From: Phytohabitans kaempferiae
Lineage (GTDB): Bacteria > Actinomycetota > Actinomycetes > Mycobacteriales > Micromonosporaceae
Assembly: GCF_042433955.1 (NCBI RefSeq)
Contig: NZ_JBHLUH010000003.1
Span: forward strand, 62,001-126,000
Reading direction: 5' to 3'
Length of the DNA stretch: 64,000 nt
Both the position numbers and the translations under genes were made by a program. The notes beneath the pieces were generated by a model, which did not search any database, was not told where the DNA came from, and worked only from the letters and a program-made list of their open reading frames with translations. The first letter of the stretch is position 1. The number at the start of each line of letters is the position of its first letter. Positions 7,624 through 16,423 of this stretch are shown here, in pieces.

Positions 7624-9138
7624 ATGGATCCGCGGGCCCAGCGACTGTTCGGCGGCACCGCGATCGCACCCGGCGACCTCGCGGCGAGCCCGTTCCGGGT
7701 CGATCGTGACCGTATCGTCAGCTCACCGTTTTTCAGCCGCCTAGGCGGCGTGACCCAGGTGATCAGTCCGGGCGGCTCGGGGCTGCTGGTGCACAACCGG
7801 CTCACGCACAGCCTCAAGGTCGCCCAGGTGGCGCGCGCGATCGCGGAGCGGCTGGGCGCCAACGAGCGATACCGCGGCCTCCTCGACGAGCTGGGCGGAT
7901 GCGATCCCGACGTGGTGGAGGCGGCCGCGCTCGCGCACGACCTGGGGCATCCGCCCTTCGGCCACCTCGGTGAGCAGGTGCTCGACCGGCTCGCCCGCCA
8001 GCGGCTCGGCCTGGCGGACGGCTTCGAGGGCAACGCGCAGTCGTACCGGATCGTGACCAGCACCGAGATCCGCCGCGCCACGACGATCGGGCTCGACCTG
8101 ACCGCCGCCGTGCGGGCCGCGATGCTGAAATACCCGTGGACCCGCCACTCGTACCCGCATCCGCACCCGCGCCACCTCGACCCACCACCGCGCGGGGCCA
8201 GCCCGCCGCCCGGCGATCCGGAGAGCGGTTCGGTGAAGTTCGGCGCGTACACGACCGAGGTGGCCGACCTGCGGCACGCCCGGGAGCCGTTCGCCGGGCG
8301 GATCGCCGACTGGCAGCAGACCGTCGAGGCGTCCGTGATGGATACGGCGGACGACATCGCCTACGCGATCCACGATGTGGAAGACTTCCACCGCGTCGGC
8401 GTACTCCAGCAGGGCTCGGTGGCGACCGAGCTGATCGCCTGGCAGAACGAGGCGGCCGAGCTGAAGAAGCTGGCTGACGGCGAGCTGGACGCCGGTTCCC
8501 GCCGGCCCGGCCGGTCGGTGGAGCGCCTGCGCCGCCACCTGCACCGCAAGGACGCGTGGATCAGCGACGAGGAGGCATTCGCGGCGGCGGTCGAGCAGGT
8601 ACGCCACGAGCTGGTCGACGGCCTGCTGGCGGCGCCCTTTGACGGCTCGGTGGAGGCGGAGCAGTACGTGGCCCGCTTCTCCGCCCGCTGGACCCGCCGC
8701 CTGATCGGCGCGATCACGGTGGTGCCCGACCCGCCGGTGCGGTCCGGGCACGTGCTGCTCGCGCCCGCGCAGTGGCACGAGGTGCAGGTGCTGAAGTTCG
8801 TCCACCAGGGCTTCGTGCTGGCCCGCCCCGACCTCGCGCTGCACCAGCGGGGCCAGGCGAGCCTGCTCACCACGCTGGTGGAGGCGCTGCACGCGTGGCT
8901 GCTCGACCCGGACGAGCAGGCCCGCCTGCCACGCCGCCTGCACGATCTGGTCGAGCTTGCCGACGCCGAGCTGGATGCGCTGGAGGGTAGCGCGCCAGGG
9001 CCGGAGCGGGCGATACAGGCCCGCGGCCGCGCGGTGATCGACTTCGTCGCGGCGCTCACCGACAGCCAGGCCGTGGCGCTGCTCGACGCGCTTTCCGGCC
9101 GCTCCCGCCAGCTTTGGACCGACGCCTTCGTCCTCTAG
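7624..9138 (+). CDS. dgt: Deoxyguanosinetriphosphate triphosphohydrolase
   Basis: A 504-aa HD-domain enzyme that splits dGTP (or other dNTPs) into deoxynucleoside and triphosphate, lowering the dNTP pool. Metal ligands are visible: H57 in HNRLTHS, the HD pair H105-D106 in AHDLGHPPFGH, and a later Asp in MDTADDIAYAIHD. The length and motif order match actinobacterial dGTPases. A Pro/His-rich stretch near residue 180 (HPHPRHLDPPPRG) lies in a variable loop of this family. The ATG at 7624 has only a weak ribosome site. The gene appears monocistronic. Confidence 0.92.
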   Translation: MDPRAQRLFGGTAIAPGDLAASPFRVDRDRIVSSPFFSRLGGVTQVISPGGSGLLVHNRLTHSLKVAQVARAIAERLGANERYRGLLDELGGCDPDVVEAAALAHDLGHPPFGHLGEQVLDRLARQRLGLADGFEGNAQSYRIVTSTEIRRATTIGLDLTAAVRAAMLKYPWTRHSYPHPHPRHLDPPPRGASPPPGDPESGSVKFGAYTTEVADLRHAREPFAGRIADWQQTVEASVMDTADDIAYAIHDVEDFHRVGVLQQGSVATELIAWQNEAAELKKLADGELDAGSRRPGRSVERLRRHLHRKDAWISDEEAFAAAVEQVRHELVDGLLAAPFDGSVEAEQYVARFSARWTRRLIGAITVVPDPPVRSGHVLLAPAQWHEVQVLKFVHQGFVLARPDLALHQRGQASLLTTLVEALHAWLLDPDEQARLPRRLHDLVELADAELDALEGSAPGPERAIQARGRAVIDFVAALTDSQAVALLDALSGRSRQLWTDAFVL

Positions 9139-9314
9139 AAAACCTGTATCAAGAGACAGACCTGGGCTGCCGCGATGTCCGTCGCGGTCCAGGCCGCTGC
9201 TCCCGCAGCCTCGCCCTCCGCGGTCCACGACCCCCGGGTAGCGGCACGTGAATGAAAAGATCCAAGAGGCTTCCGTCACCTTTCGGGGTCTTCGCGGCGC
9301 CAGGCGTAGCGCGT

Positions 9315-9333
9315 ACCGTCTATCTAAGACGGT
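9315..9333. promoter_or_regulatory. Inverted repeat upstream of the XRE-TPR regulator
   Basis: ACCGTCT-atcta-AGACGGT is a perfect 7-base inverted repeat with a 5-base centre, 15 bases before the regulator's start codon. The centre overlaps TATCTA, which could serve as a -10 box. An autoregulatory operator is the simplest reading; this is inferred from position only. Confidence 0.45.
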
Positions 9334-9348
9334 CCCCGGGGAGCTGCG

Positions 9349-10545
9349 ATGCGGTCGACGCTTGGCGCTCAACTGTCCGCCCTGCGCCGACGGCGGGCGA
9401 TGTCACAGCGCGATCTGGCCGAGCGGGCGGGCGTCTCCGTCGACCTCGTCCGCAAGCTCGAGCAGGGGCAACGCCACGCCACACGGATCGCGAGCCTCAC
9501 CGCGCTCGCCAACGCGCTCGACGTCACCCCCGCTGACCTGCTCGGCAAGCCGCGCGGGCTGCCGGCGGGGCGGGTCAGCGGCGAGGTGGGCGCGATCCGG
9601 CGCACCGTGCTCGGCGTGCGGCGGCCCGAGGTCACGCCGCCCGGGCCCGACGAGCTGCGTACTCAGGCCCGTGAGGTTTGGCGGCTGTACTGGGCGGGCC
9701 GATACGCCGAACTCGCCCGCGACCTGCCCCACCTCGTCGGCGCCGCGCGGGCCGCGGTCGAGACGGCGTCCTCCCGCGAGCGGCCGGCGGCCTCGGCGAC
9801 GCTGGCCGAGTTGCTCCAGCTCACCGCCTCGCTGCTGGCCCACCTGGCGCACGAAGACCTGGCCCACCTGGCGCTGGCCGAGGCGGCGCGGGCGGCCGAA
9901 GACTCCGGCGACGAGCTGCTCTTCGCCGGCCAGCAGGCGACCCGATCGTGGGTCCTCTCCCGCCAAGGTCTGTGGTCCGAGGCGGAGCACGTCGCGGTGA
10001 CCACGGCCGAGCAGGTGGAGCCGGCTCTCTCCCGCGCCTCGATCGACCAGGTCGCGGTCTGGGGTGAGCTGCTGCGGTACGGCACCACCGCGGTCGCCCG
10101 CTCCGGCCGGCAGTCCGAGGCGCAGGAGATGCTCGGGCTGGTCCGGGCCGCCGCCGCGCGGATGGCCGGCGACCGGCGCAGCACGTACGTCGGGATGGCT
10201 TTCGGCCCGACCGTCGCGGCGATGAAGGCGGTCGACGTGGCGATCGCCGGCGACCGGCCCCGGCAGGCGATCAAGCTGGCCGAGCGGGTCGAGCATCCGG
10301 AGGCGGCGCCCACCGCGATGCACGCCCGCTACCTGCTTAATGTCGCCTGGGCGCAGATGACCGACTGGCGCTCGCAGGATGCCGTCGACACGCTGCGCAC
10401 GGTCGAGGTGCTAGCGGCCGAGATGCTGCCGCACCAGACGATCGTCCACACGATCATCGCCGAGCTGTTGCCCCGCCGCCGCAAGCAGCGCCTCCCCGGG
10501 CTCGTCGGGCTCGCCGAGCGGATCGGCGTCACGGCCACGGGGTAG
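9349..10545 (+). CDS. XRE-family transcriptional regulator with C-terminal helical repeats
   Basis: A 398-aa cytoplasmic protein. An HTH_3 domain at residues 5-58 contains SQRDLAERAGVSVDLVRKLE and the helix-capping TPADLLG. The remainder is Ala/Leu/Glu-rich helical hairpins typical of the TPR-containing regulators abundant in actinomycetes. The start ATG is preceded by GGGGAG. It is followed after 118 bases by a 75-aa Cys-containing protein gene, a pairing I remember as common in this order. Target genes are unknown; the inverted repeat at 9315-9333 is the best candidate site. Confidence 0.85.
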   Translation: MRSTLGAQLSALRRRRAMSQRDLAERAGVSVDLVRKLEQGQRHATRIASLTALANALDVTPADLLGKPRGLPAGRVSGEVGAIRRTVLGVRRPEVTPPGPDELRTQAREVWRLYWAGRYAELARDLPHLVGAARAAVETASSRERPAASATLAELLQLTASLLAHLAHEDLAHLALAEAARAAEDSGDELLFAGQQATRSWVLSRQGLWSEAEHVAVTTAEQVEPALSRASIDQVAVWGELLRYGTTAVARSGRQSEAQEMLGLVRAAAARMAGDRRSTYVGMAFGPTVAAMKAVDVAIAGDRPRQAIKLAERVEHPEAAPTAMHARYLLNVAWAQMTDWRSQDAVDTLRTVEVLAAEMLPHQTIVHTIIAELLPRRRKQRLPGLVGLAERIGVTATG

Positions 10546-10663
10546 GACGTGGCGTCCCCGTTTCGGCACCGCCGGAGCGACAGGGTCGCCCAGTGCGCCA
10601 CACCGGCCCGGCCCGGCGCCGCCGTACGTTCCCTCACATCGATCCGACGATGGGGGTGAGAGC

Positions 10664-10891
10664 ATGGCCGCCGGCGAACATACGCCGACCCGGCCGTCGT
10701 GGACATGCTCCGACTGCGGCGAGGACTGGCCATGTGACAAGGCCCGGGGGCAGCTCGGTCAGGAGTACGGCGAGCACCGCGTCAACCTCGCCGTCTACAT
10801 GGCCACGCAGCTTGGCCACGCGGCCGGTGAGCTGTCGGGAGTGTCCACCACAGAGCTGTACCAGCGCTTTATCGCCTGGACCCGCCCGTAG
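10664..10891 (+). CDS. Small Cys-containing protein paired with the XRE regulator
   Basis: A 75-aa protein with the pattern SWTCSDCGEDWPC near residues 13-25, a CxxC followed five residues later by a third Cys, then a predicted helical part ending LYQRFIAWTRP. The cysteines suggest a metal site, though only three are present, so a ligand may come from His36 or a partner. Homologues are sometimes labelled flavin reductase, but the protein is far too small for that activity. The ATG has GGGGGTGAG upstream. Its place behind an XRE-TPR regulator suggests a joint role, which is inference. Confidence 0.65.
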   Translation: MAAGEHTPTRPSWTCSDCGEDWPCDKARGQLGQEYGEHRVNLAVYMATQLGHAAGELSGVSTTELYQRFIAWTRP

Positions 10892-10903
10892 TACATATAC
10901 TAC
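10888..10903. promoter_or_regulatory. Operator-like palindrome before the ABC exporter operon
   Basis: GTAGTA-CATA-TACTAC is a perfect 6-base inverted repeat. It overlaps the stop codon of the preceding gene and contains TATACT, a good -10 box. A GGAGGAG follows at 10909. A repressor bound here would block the exporter promoter; the XRE protein encoded at 12836-13090 at the end of the operon is the obvious candidate (inference). Confidence 0.55.
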
Positions 10904-10940
10904 AGTTTGGAGGAGATTTTAGACGAGACGGGGGATGTAT

Positions 10941-11912
10941 ATGGCCGTCGTGAGGCAGTTGCGGGCACCGGCGGTCGTGACGGAGCAGCCCGACGACCTC
11001 GCCGCGATCGAGGTTCGTGACCTCCGCATGCGCTATGGGGACAACGACGTGCTCAAGGGCGTCTCGTTCACCGCCCAGCGTGGCGAGGTGCTCGCGTTGC
11101 TCGGGCCAAACGGGGCGGGAAAGACCACCACGATCGAGATCCTGGAGGGCTTCCGGATCCGTTCGGCTGGTGAGGTGCGAGTGCTGGGCGTCGATCCGGG
11201 GCGCGGCGATGAGCAGTGGCGGGCCCGGCTTGGCGTGGTGTTGCAGTCCTGGCGTGACCACTCCAAGTGGCAGGTGCGCGAGCTGCTGGCCCACCTGGGC
11301 CGCTACTACGCGGCATACTCCACGCCCCGGATCATCCGCCCGTGGGATGCCGATGATCTGATCGACGCGGTCGGCCTGACGCCGCACGCGGCCAAGCGGG
11401 TCGGCCAGCTCTCCGGTGGCCAGCGGCGCCGCCTCGACGTGGCCATCGGCATCGTCGGCCGGCCCGAGCTGCTTTTCCTCGATGAGCCGACGGCCAGCTT
11501 CGACCCGGAGGCCCGCCGCGAGTTTCACGACCTCGTGCACAGGCTCGCCGACATCGATGACACCACGATCCTGCTCACCACGCACGACCTCGACGAGGCG
11601 GAAAAGCTCGCCGACCGCATCCTGATCCTGGCCGGCGGCACGATCATCGCGGATGGCTCGCCCGACCAGCTGTCCCGCCGCATCTCCGCCGACGCCGAGG
11701 TGCGCTGGAGCCGTGACGGTGCGCGTTTCGTGCACGCCACCGGCGACGCCACCGCGTTCGTGCGGCAGCTCTTCGCGGAGCACGGCGACGCCATCGCCGA
11801 TCTCGAGGTCCGCCGCGCCAGCCTGGAGGACACCTACATGGCCTTCGTCCGGGAGTACGAGTCGGGTCGCGGCGCCGCCGCTCTGCGCGCGTTCGAGGAG
11901 GTCACGCGATGA
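10941..11912 (+). CDS. ABC exporter ATP-binding protein (drug/antibiotic efflux type)
   Basis: A 323-aa cytoplasmic ATPase of an ABC-2 exporter. Walker A GPNGAGKTT lies at about residues 54-62, a Q-loop in VVLQSW, the signature LSGGQRRRLD near 156, Walker B LLFLDEP near 176 and the H-loop TTHDLDEAE near 213. The C-terminal 80 residues form the extension typical of DrrA/CcmA-like proteins and end with SLEDTYMAFV. I prefer the ATG at 10941 to the one at 10935 because GGGGG then sits 6 bases upstream. It overlaps the permease gene by 4 bases. Confidence 0.88.
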   Translation: MAVVRQLRAPAVVTEQPDDLAAIEVRDLRMRYGDNDVLKGVSFTAQRGEVLALLGPNGAGKTTTIEILEGFRIRSAGEVRVLGVDPGRGDEQWRARLGVVLQSWRDHSKWQVRELLAHLGRYYAAYSTPRIIRPWDADDLIDAVGLTPHAAKRVGQLSGGQRRRLDVAIGIVGRPELLFLDEPTASFDPEARREFHDLVHRLADIDDTTILLTTHDLDEAEKLADRILILAGGTIIADGSPDQLSRRISADAEVRWSRDGARFVHATGDATAFVRQLFAEHGDAIADLEVRRASLEDTYMAFVREYESGRGAAALRAFEEVTR

Positions 11913-12823
11913 GTGAGCGGGGCGGGGCGGTAACGCTCGGCGGCACCGCCGCGCAGTCGAGCCGGCCGGCGGTGCGCCGGATGACGCTCGCGGCGCGGGC
12001 GGGGCTGGCCCGGGGGCGGATCGAGCTGCGGCAGACGTTCACCAATGGGCAGGATCTGTGGAATTATCTGTTTCCCGCCATCATCCTGCTGGTCGTCATC
12101 TTCTTCATGCGCAACGCGACCGTGCCGGGCACCGACTTCTCGCTCGGCGCGCGCACCATGCCGAGCGCGTTGGGCATGGGCATCGCCTTCAGCGGGCTCG
12201 TAACGATGGCGATGGCGCTCACGATCGACCGGGAGGACGGCACGCTGCTGCGCGCCAAAGCGATTCCCAACGGGATGCTCGGCTACCTCATCGGAAAGAT
12301 CACGCTCGTGTCCGGGATGGGCCTGATCAGCCTCACCCTCCAGCTCGTGCCCGGTCTCTTCGTGCTGGACGGTCTCTCCGTGCGCGGCGCTTCGGGCTGG
12401 CTCACCCTGGCCTGGGTCGTGCTCCTGGGCATGGTGGCCACGATGCCGATCGGCGCCATCTGCGGTGCGCTGATCTCCAATGCCCGCAACATGGGCATCA
12501 TCATGTTGCCGATGATGGGTCTGATCGCCATCTCGGGCATCTTCTACCCGATCACCAACTACCCCGTGTGGTTGCAGTGGATCGCCCAGGTCTTCCCGAT
12601 CTACTGGCTGGGGCTGGGCACGCGGTCGGCACTGCTCCCCGGCGAGCTGGCCGCCGTCGAGATCGGCGCGTCCTGGCGTCACCTGGAGACGGTCGGCGTG
12701 TTGGGCGTGTGGGCCGTCCTCGGGCTGGTCGTCGCGCCGATAGTGTTGCGCCGCATGGCCCGGCGCGAGTCTGGTTCGCGCGTGGCCGCCCGCCGTCAGA
12801 AGGCCATGGAGCGGATCATATGA
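11909..12823 (+). CDS. ABC-2 type exporter permease
   Basis: A 304-aa membrane protein with six hydrophobic helices: about residues 50-67, 88-110, 131-155, 165-188, 195-215 and 260-280. The ABC-2 signature region is FQ/IFYPITNYPVWLQWIAQVFPIYW. It pairs with the ATPase that overlaps it (ATGA) to form a drug-type exporter. The substrate cannot be read from the sequence. An XRE regulator gene follows 12 bases later in the same transcript. Confidence 0.85.
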   Translation: MSERGGAVTLGGTAAQSSRPAVRRMTLAARAGLARGRIELRQTFTNGQDLWNYLFPAIILLVVIFFMRNATVPGTDFSLGARTMPSALGMGIAFSGLVTMAMALTIDREDGTLLRAKAIPNGMLGYLIGKITLVSGMGLISLTLQLVPGLFVLDGLSVRGASGWLTLAWVVLLGMVATMPIGAICGALISNARNMGIIMLPMMGLIAISGIFYPITNYPVWLQWIAQVFPIYWLGLGTRSALLPGELAAVEIGASWRHLETVGVLGVWAVLGLVVAPIVLRRMARRESGSRVAARRQKAMERII

Positions 12824-12835
12824 GGGGCGAGGCGG

Positions 12836-13090
12836 ATGAGTGAGGTCATCTACAACCGCATCGCCATGCTGCGCGCCGAGCGGGGCATCTCGCGGCGGCA
12901 GCTCGCCGAGGCGCTGGGCGTGCACTACCAGACGGTGGGCTACCTGGAGCGCGGCGAGTTCAGCCCCAGCCTGCACCTGGCGCTGCGGATCTCGCGCTAC
13001 TTCGAGGTGTCGGTCGAGGTGATCTTCTCTATCGACCCGTTCCCCCGCATCGGCACCGCGAGTTCTTCAGACGCGCAACGCACGGCGTAA
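12836..13090 (+). CDS. Small XRE-family regulator of the ABC exporter operon
   Basis: An 84-aa single-domain HTH protein. The helix-turn-helix spans about residues 5-60 (SRRQLAEALGVHYQTVGYLE) and ends in VEVIFSIDPF, as in the small YgzD/Cro-like regulators that control membrane exporters. It sits last in an operon with the ABC ATPase and permease, so it probably represses the operon through the palindrome at 10888-10903. That link is inferred from gene order. Confidence 0.8.
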   Translation: MSEVIYNRIAMLRAERGISRRQLAEALGVHYQTVGYLERGEFSPSLHLALRISRYFEVSVEVIFSIDPFPRIGTASSSDAQRTA

Positions 13091-13263
13091 CCGCATCGCC
13101 GGTCGTCATTGTCGAATGCCATCCGCGGTGGCTGGCCGGAGAGCGCGCCGATCACCCCTGACCAGCGGCTCGTCATCGATGCCGCCACCGGTCGACCAGG
13201 AACGCGGAATCGCCGGACACCGTGTCGGTCGTCGCCGGCGAGCGAAACACCTAGGATCGCTCC

Positions 13264-15615
13264 GTGACGACGGAACGGATCTCGACTACCCAGCGGATCG
13301 CCGACGAGCTCGGTGTGCGAGAACGGCAGGTGGCGGCCGCTGTCGACCTGCTGGACGGCGGGGCGACGGTGCCGTTCATCGCCCGCTACCGCAAGGAAGT
13401 GACCGGCGCGCTCGACGACGCGCAGCTGCGCACGCTGGAGGAGCGGCTGCGCTACCTGCGCGAGATGGAGGAGCGGCGCACCGCGATCCTGGAGTCGATC
13501 CGCAGCCAGGGCAAGCTCGACGAGGCGCTCGAGGCGCAGATCATGGCCGCCGACTCGAAGGCGCGCCTGGAAGATATCTACCTGCCGTACAAGCCGAAGC
13601 GCCGCACGAAGGCGATGATCGCGCGCGAGGCGGGGCTGGAGCCGCTGGCTGAGCTGCTGCTCAGCGACCCGACGCAGGAGCCGCTGACCGCCGCCGCGGG
13701 ATACGTCGATGCGGAGAAGGGCGTGGCCGACGCGGCCGCCGCCCTCGAAGGTGCCCGCCACATCCTGATCGAGCGCTTCGCCGAAGACGCCGACCTCATC
13801 GGGGCCCTCCGCGAGCAGATGTGGACGCGTGGTCGGCTGGTCTCGCGGGTACGCGAGGGGAAGCAGGACGACGGCGCCAAGTTCGCCGACTACTTCGACT
13901 TCGCCGAGCCGTTCACCAAGCTTCCGTCGCACCGGATCCTCGCGATGTTCCGGGGCGAGAAGGAGGAGGTCCTCGACCTCACGCCGGAGCCCGAGGACCC
14001 TGAGGGCCCCAACTCGTACGAGCCGCGGATCGCCGGCCACTTCGGCATCACCGACAAGGGGCGGCCGGCCGACCGGTGGCTGCTCGACACGGTGCGCTCC
14101 GCGTGGCGCGTTCGCATCCTGATCCACCTCGACGCCAACATCCGTAGCCGGCTGTGGCAGGCGGCCGAGGAGGAGGCCGTGCGCGTCTTCGCCGCCAACC
14201 TGCGTGACCTGCTGCTCGCCGCGCCCGCTGGCACTCGGCCCACGATGGGGCTCGACCCGGGCTTCCGCACCGGCGTGAAGGTGGCGGTGGTCGACGCGAC
14301 CGGCAAGGTGGTCGCGACGGAGACGATCTACCCGCACGTGCCGACCCACCGGTGGGACGAGTCGATCGCCACGCTGGCCAAGCTGGCGGCGGCACACAAG
14401 GTCGAGTTGGTCGCGATCGGCAACGGCACAGCGTCGCGAGAGACCGACAAGCTGGCCGGCGACCTGATGGCCCGGCATCCCGAGCTCAAGCTCACCAAGA
14501 TCGTGGTGTCCGAGGCGGGCGCCTCGGTCTACTCCGCGTCCGCGTACGCCTCGCAGGAGCTTCCCGAACTCAACGTCTCGCTGCGCGGCGCGGTCTCCAT
14601 CGCCCGCCGCCTCCAGGATCCGCTCGCCGAGCTGGTCAAGATCGACCCGAAGTCGATCGGCGTGGGGCAGTACCAGCACGACCTCTCCGAGGTGAAGCTC
14701 TCCCGCTCGCTCGACGCCGTTGTCGAAGACTGTGTGAACGCGGTCGGCGTCGATGTCAACACCGCCTCCGCGCCGCTGCTGACCAGGGTCTCCGGCATCG
14801 GTGAAGGGCTCGCCGCGAGCATCGTGATGCACCGCGACACCAACGGGCCGTTCCGCTCCCGGAAGGCGCTCAAGGACGTGTCGCGGCTCGGACCGAAGGC
14901 GTTCGAGCAGTGTGCTGGCTTCCTGCGCATCCCCGGCGGCGAAGATCCGCTCGACGCGTCCAGCGTGCACCCCGAGGCGTACCCGGTGGTCCGGCGCATC
15001 CTGACCGCGACGAAGAGTGACCTTCCGACGCTGATCGGCAACGGCTCGGTGCTCCGGAGCCTCAAGCCGGTGGACTTCGTCGACGACACGTTCGGCCTGC
15101 CCACCGTCACCGACATCCTCAAGGAGTTGGAAAAGCCGGGGCGTGACCCGCGGCCGGCGTTCAAGACGGCATCCTTCGCCGAGGGCGTGGAGACGCTGGC
15201 CGACCTGAAGCCGGGGATGGTGCTGGAGGGCGTGGTCACCAACGTGGCCGCGTTCGGCGCGTTCGTCGACGTGGGCGTACACCAGGACGGCCTGGTGCAC
15301 GTGTCGGCGATGTCGAAGACCTTCGTCAAAGACCCGCGTGACGTGGCCAAGCCGGGCGACATCGTCCGTGTGAAGGTGCTCGACGTCGACGTGCCGCGCA
15401 AGCGGATCTCGCTGACGCTCCGCCTCGACGACGAGGGCGGCGCGGACAGAGCGAAGGCCGGGGGCAACGACGCCGCCGGCGGCCAGGGGCGCCGCGACCG
15501 GCCAGCCAGGCAGGGCGGCAAACGCCCAGCTCAGCCGGCCCGGCCGCCGCAGGGTGCGATGGCCGACGCGCTGCGTCGCGCCGGGCTCGACAAGGGATTC
15601 GGCAACCCGCGCTGA
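13264..15615 (+). CDS. tex: Tex-family RNA-binding transcription accessory protein
   Basis: A 783-aa cytoplasmic nucleic-acid-binding protein. The N-terminal helical part begins with the Tex pattern VPFIARYRKEVTGALDD. The YqgF/RNase H-like domain starts near residue 322 (TMGLDPGFRTGVKVAVVD). Helix-hairpin-helix motifs follow (LLTRVSGIGEGLA, SRKALKDVSRLGPKAFEQ). An S1 RNA-binding domain covers about residues 648-720 (GVVTNVAAFGAFVDVGVHQ). The last 60 residues are Arg/Gly/Pro-rich and probably disordered. The start is a GTG at 13264. The sequence fits a complete, single-gene unit. Confidence 0.93.
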   Translation: MTTERISTTQRIADELGVRERQVAAAVDLLDGGATVPFIARYRKEVTGALDDAQLRTLEERLRYLREMEERRTAILESIRSQGKLDEALEAQIMAADSKARLEDIYLPYKPKRRTKAMIAREAGLEPLAELLLSDPTQEPLTAAAGYVDAEKGVADAAAALEGARHILIERFAEDADLIGALREQMWTRGRLVSRVREGKQDDGAKFADYFDFAEPFTKLPSHRILAMFRGEKEEVLDLTPEPEDPEGPNSYEPRIAGHFGITDKGRPADRWLLDTVRSAWRVRILIHLDANIRSRLWQAAEEEAVRVFAANLRDLLLAAPAGTRPTMGLDPGFRTGVKVAVVDATGKVVATETIYPHVPTHRWDESIATLAKLAAAHKVELVAIGNGTASRETDKLAGDLMARHPELKLTKIVVSEAGASVYSASAYASQELPELNVSLRGAVSIARRLQDPLAELVKIDPKSIGVGQYQHDLSEVKLSRSLDAVVEDCVNAVGVDVNTASAPLLTRVSGIGEGLAASIVMHRDTNGPFRSRKALKDVSRLGPKAFEQCAGFLRIPGGEDPLDASSVHPEAYPVVRRILTATKSDLPTLIGNGSVLRSLKPVDFVDDTFGLPTVTDILKELEKPGRDPRPAFKTASFAEGVETLADLKPGMVLEGVVTNVAAFGAFVDVGVHQDGLVHVSAMSKTFVKDPRDVAKPGDIVRVKVLDVDVPRKRISLTLRLDDEGGADRAKAGGNDAAGGQGRRDRPARQGGKRPAQPARPPQGAMADALRRAGLDKGFGNPR

Positions 15616-15764
15616 ACTGGCCAGTAGACACGAGATAGTTTCTGTTATCGCATCGCGCGCACCGCGCCTCCTACTACCAGGGGGGTCGGGCGTGCCCGGC
15701 CCGGTCAGGCCGACGACCGTGAGGTGAGTGTGTCTGTGACCGTGTTCGCGTCGGGCGGCCCTGC

Positions 15765-16319
15765 ATGACGTCGGGGCTGACCGCGGGACGGCACCACCGG
15801 GGCGAGGGCGACAACGAAGACGCCCTGGTCCGCGAGCTGTACGAGCAGCATGCGGCGCCGCTGCTGAGGTTCGTCCTCCAGCTCGTCGCGGGCGACCGCC
15901 AGCGCGCGGAGGACATCGTGCAGGAGACGCTCCTGCGCGGCTGGCGCAACGCGCACCGGCTCGGGGCGCAGGGGCAGGTCTCCCTGCGCCCGTGGCTGGT
16001 GACGGTGGCCCGGCGGATCGCGATCGACGAGCACCGCAGCCAGAGCGCGCGCCCCGCCGAGGCGTACGGCGTGGACCTGGAAAACGTCTCCGAGCCGGAC
16101 GAGAGCGAGCACGTGCTGCGCCGCATGGCGGTCACCGACGCGCTGCGCACGCTCAGCCAGCCGCACCAGGAGATGCTGCTGGAGACGTACTTCAAGGGGC
16201 GCACCGTCGCCGAGGCGGCGGAGGCACTGGGCCTTCCGCTCGGCACGGCGAAGTCTCGCGTCTACTACGCGCTCCGCGCCCTGCGCAGCGCCTTGGAGAA
16301 GCGCGGCGTAACCGACTGA
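15765..16319 (+). CDS. ECF-type RNA polymerase sigma factor
   Basis: A 184-aa sigma-70 family protein. Region 2 is visible at about residues 25-90 (LVRELYEQHAAPLLRFVLQL, the core-binding DIVQETLLRGW, and RPWLVTVARRIAIDE for the -10 region). Region 4 is at about 120-175 (LSQPHQEMLLETYFKGRTVAEAAEALG). It resembles the SigL/SigM-like group of actinomycetes. No anti-sigma gene follows: the next gene is an adenylate kinase 104 bases on, so control must come from elsewhere. The ATG has little ribosome-site support; a downstream start near the acidic residues is possible. Confidence 0.85.
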   Translation: MTSGLTAGRHHRGEGDNEDALVRELYEQHAAPLLRFVLQLVAGDRQRAEDIVQETLLRGWRNAHRLGAQGQVSLRPWLVTVARRIAIDEHRSQSARPAEAYGVDLENVSEPDESEHVLRRMAVTDALRTLSQPHQEMLLETYFKGRTVAEAAEALGLPLGTAKSRVYYALRALRSALEKRGVTD

Positions 16320-16423
16320 AGCCAAGATCAAGGCGTGAGCTGCCGGGATGCCAGCGACGCACGCGACGCCAGGGCGAGGGCTCTGTTGCTGGAGTGTGCG
16401 GGCGCAGCGGGCGAAGGTGTGCG

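Noticed and set aside
10664..10891. Annotation as flavin reductase
   Set aside because: At 75 residues with no flavin- or NAD-binding pattern it cannot be such an enzyme.
13091..13263. Possible small gene between the XRE regulator and tex
   Set aside because: Short open frames exist on both strands, but none has a ribosome site or a plausible protein.
12997..15300. Minus-strand open frame of 767 codons opposite tex
   Set aside because: The plus strand encodes a full-length Tex with S1 and YqgF-like domains; the antisense product has no recognisable domain.
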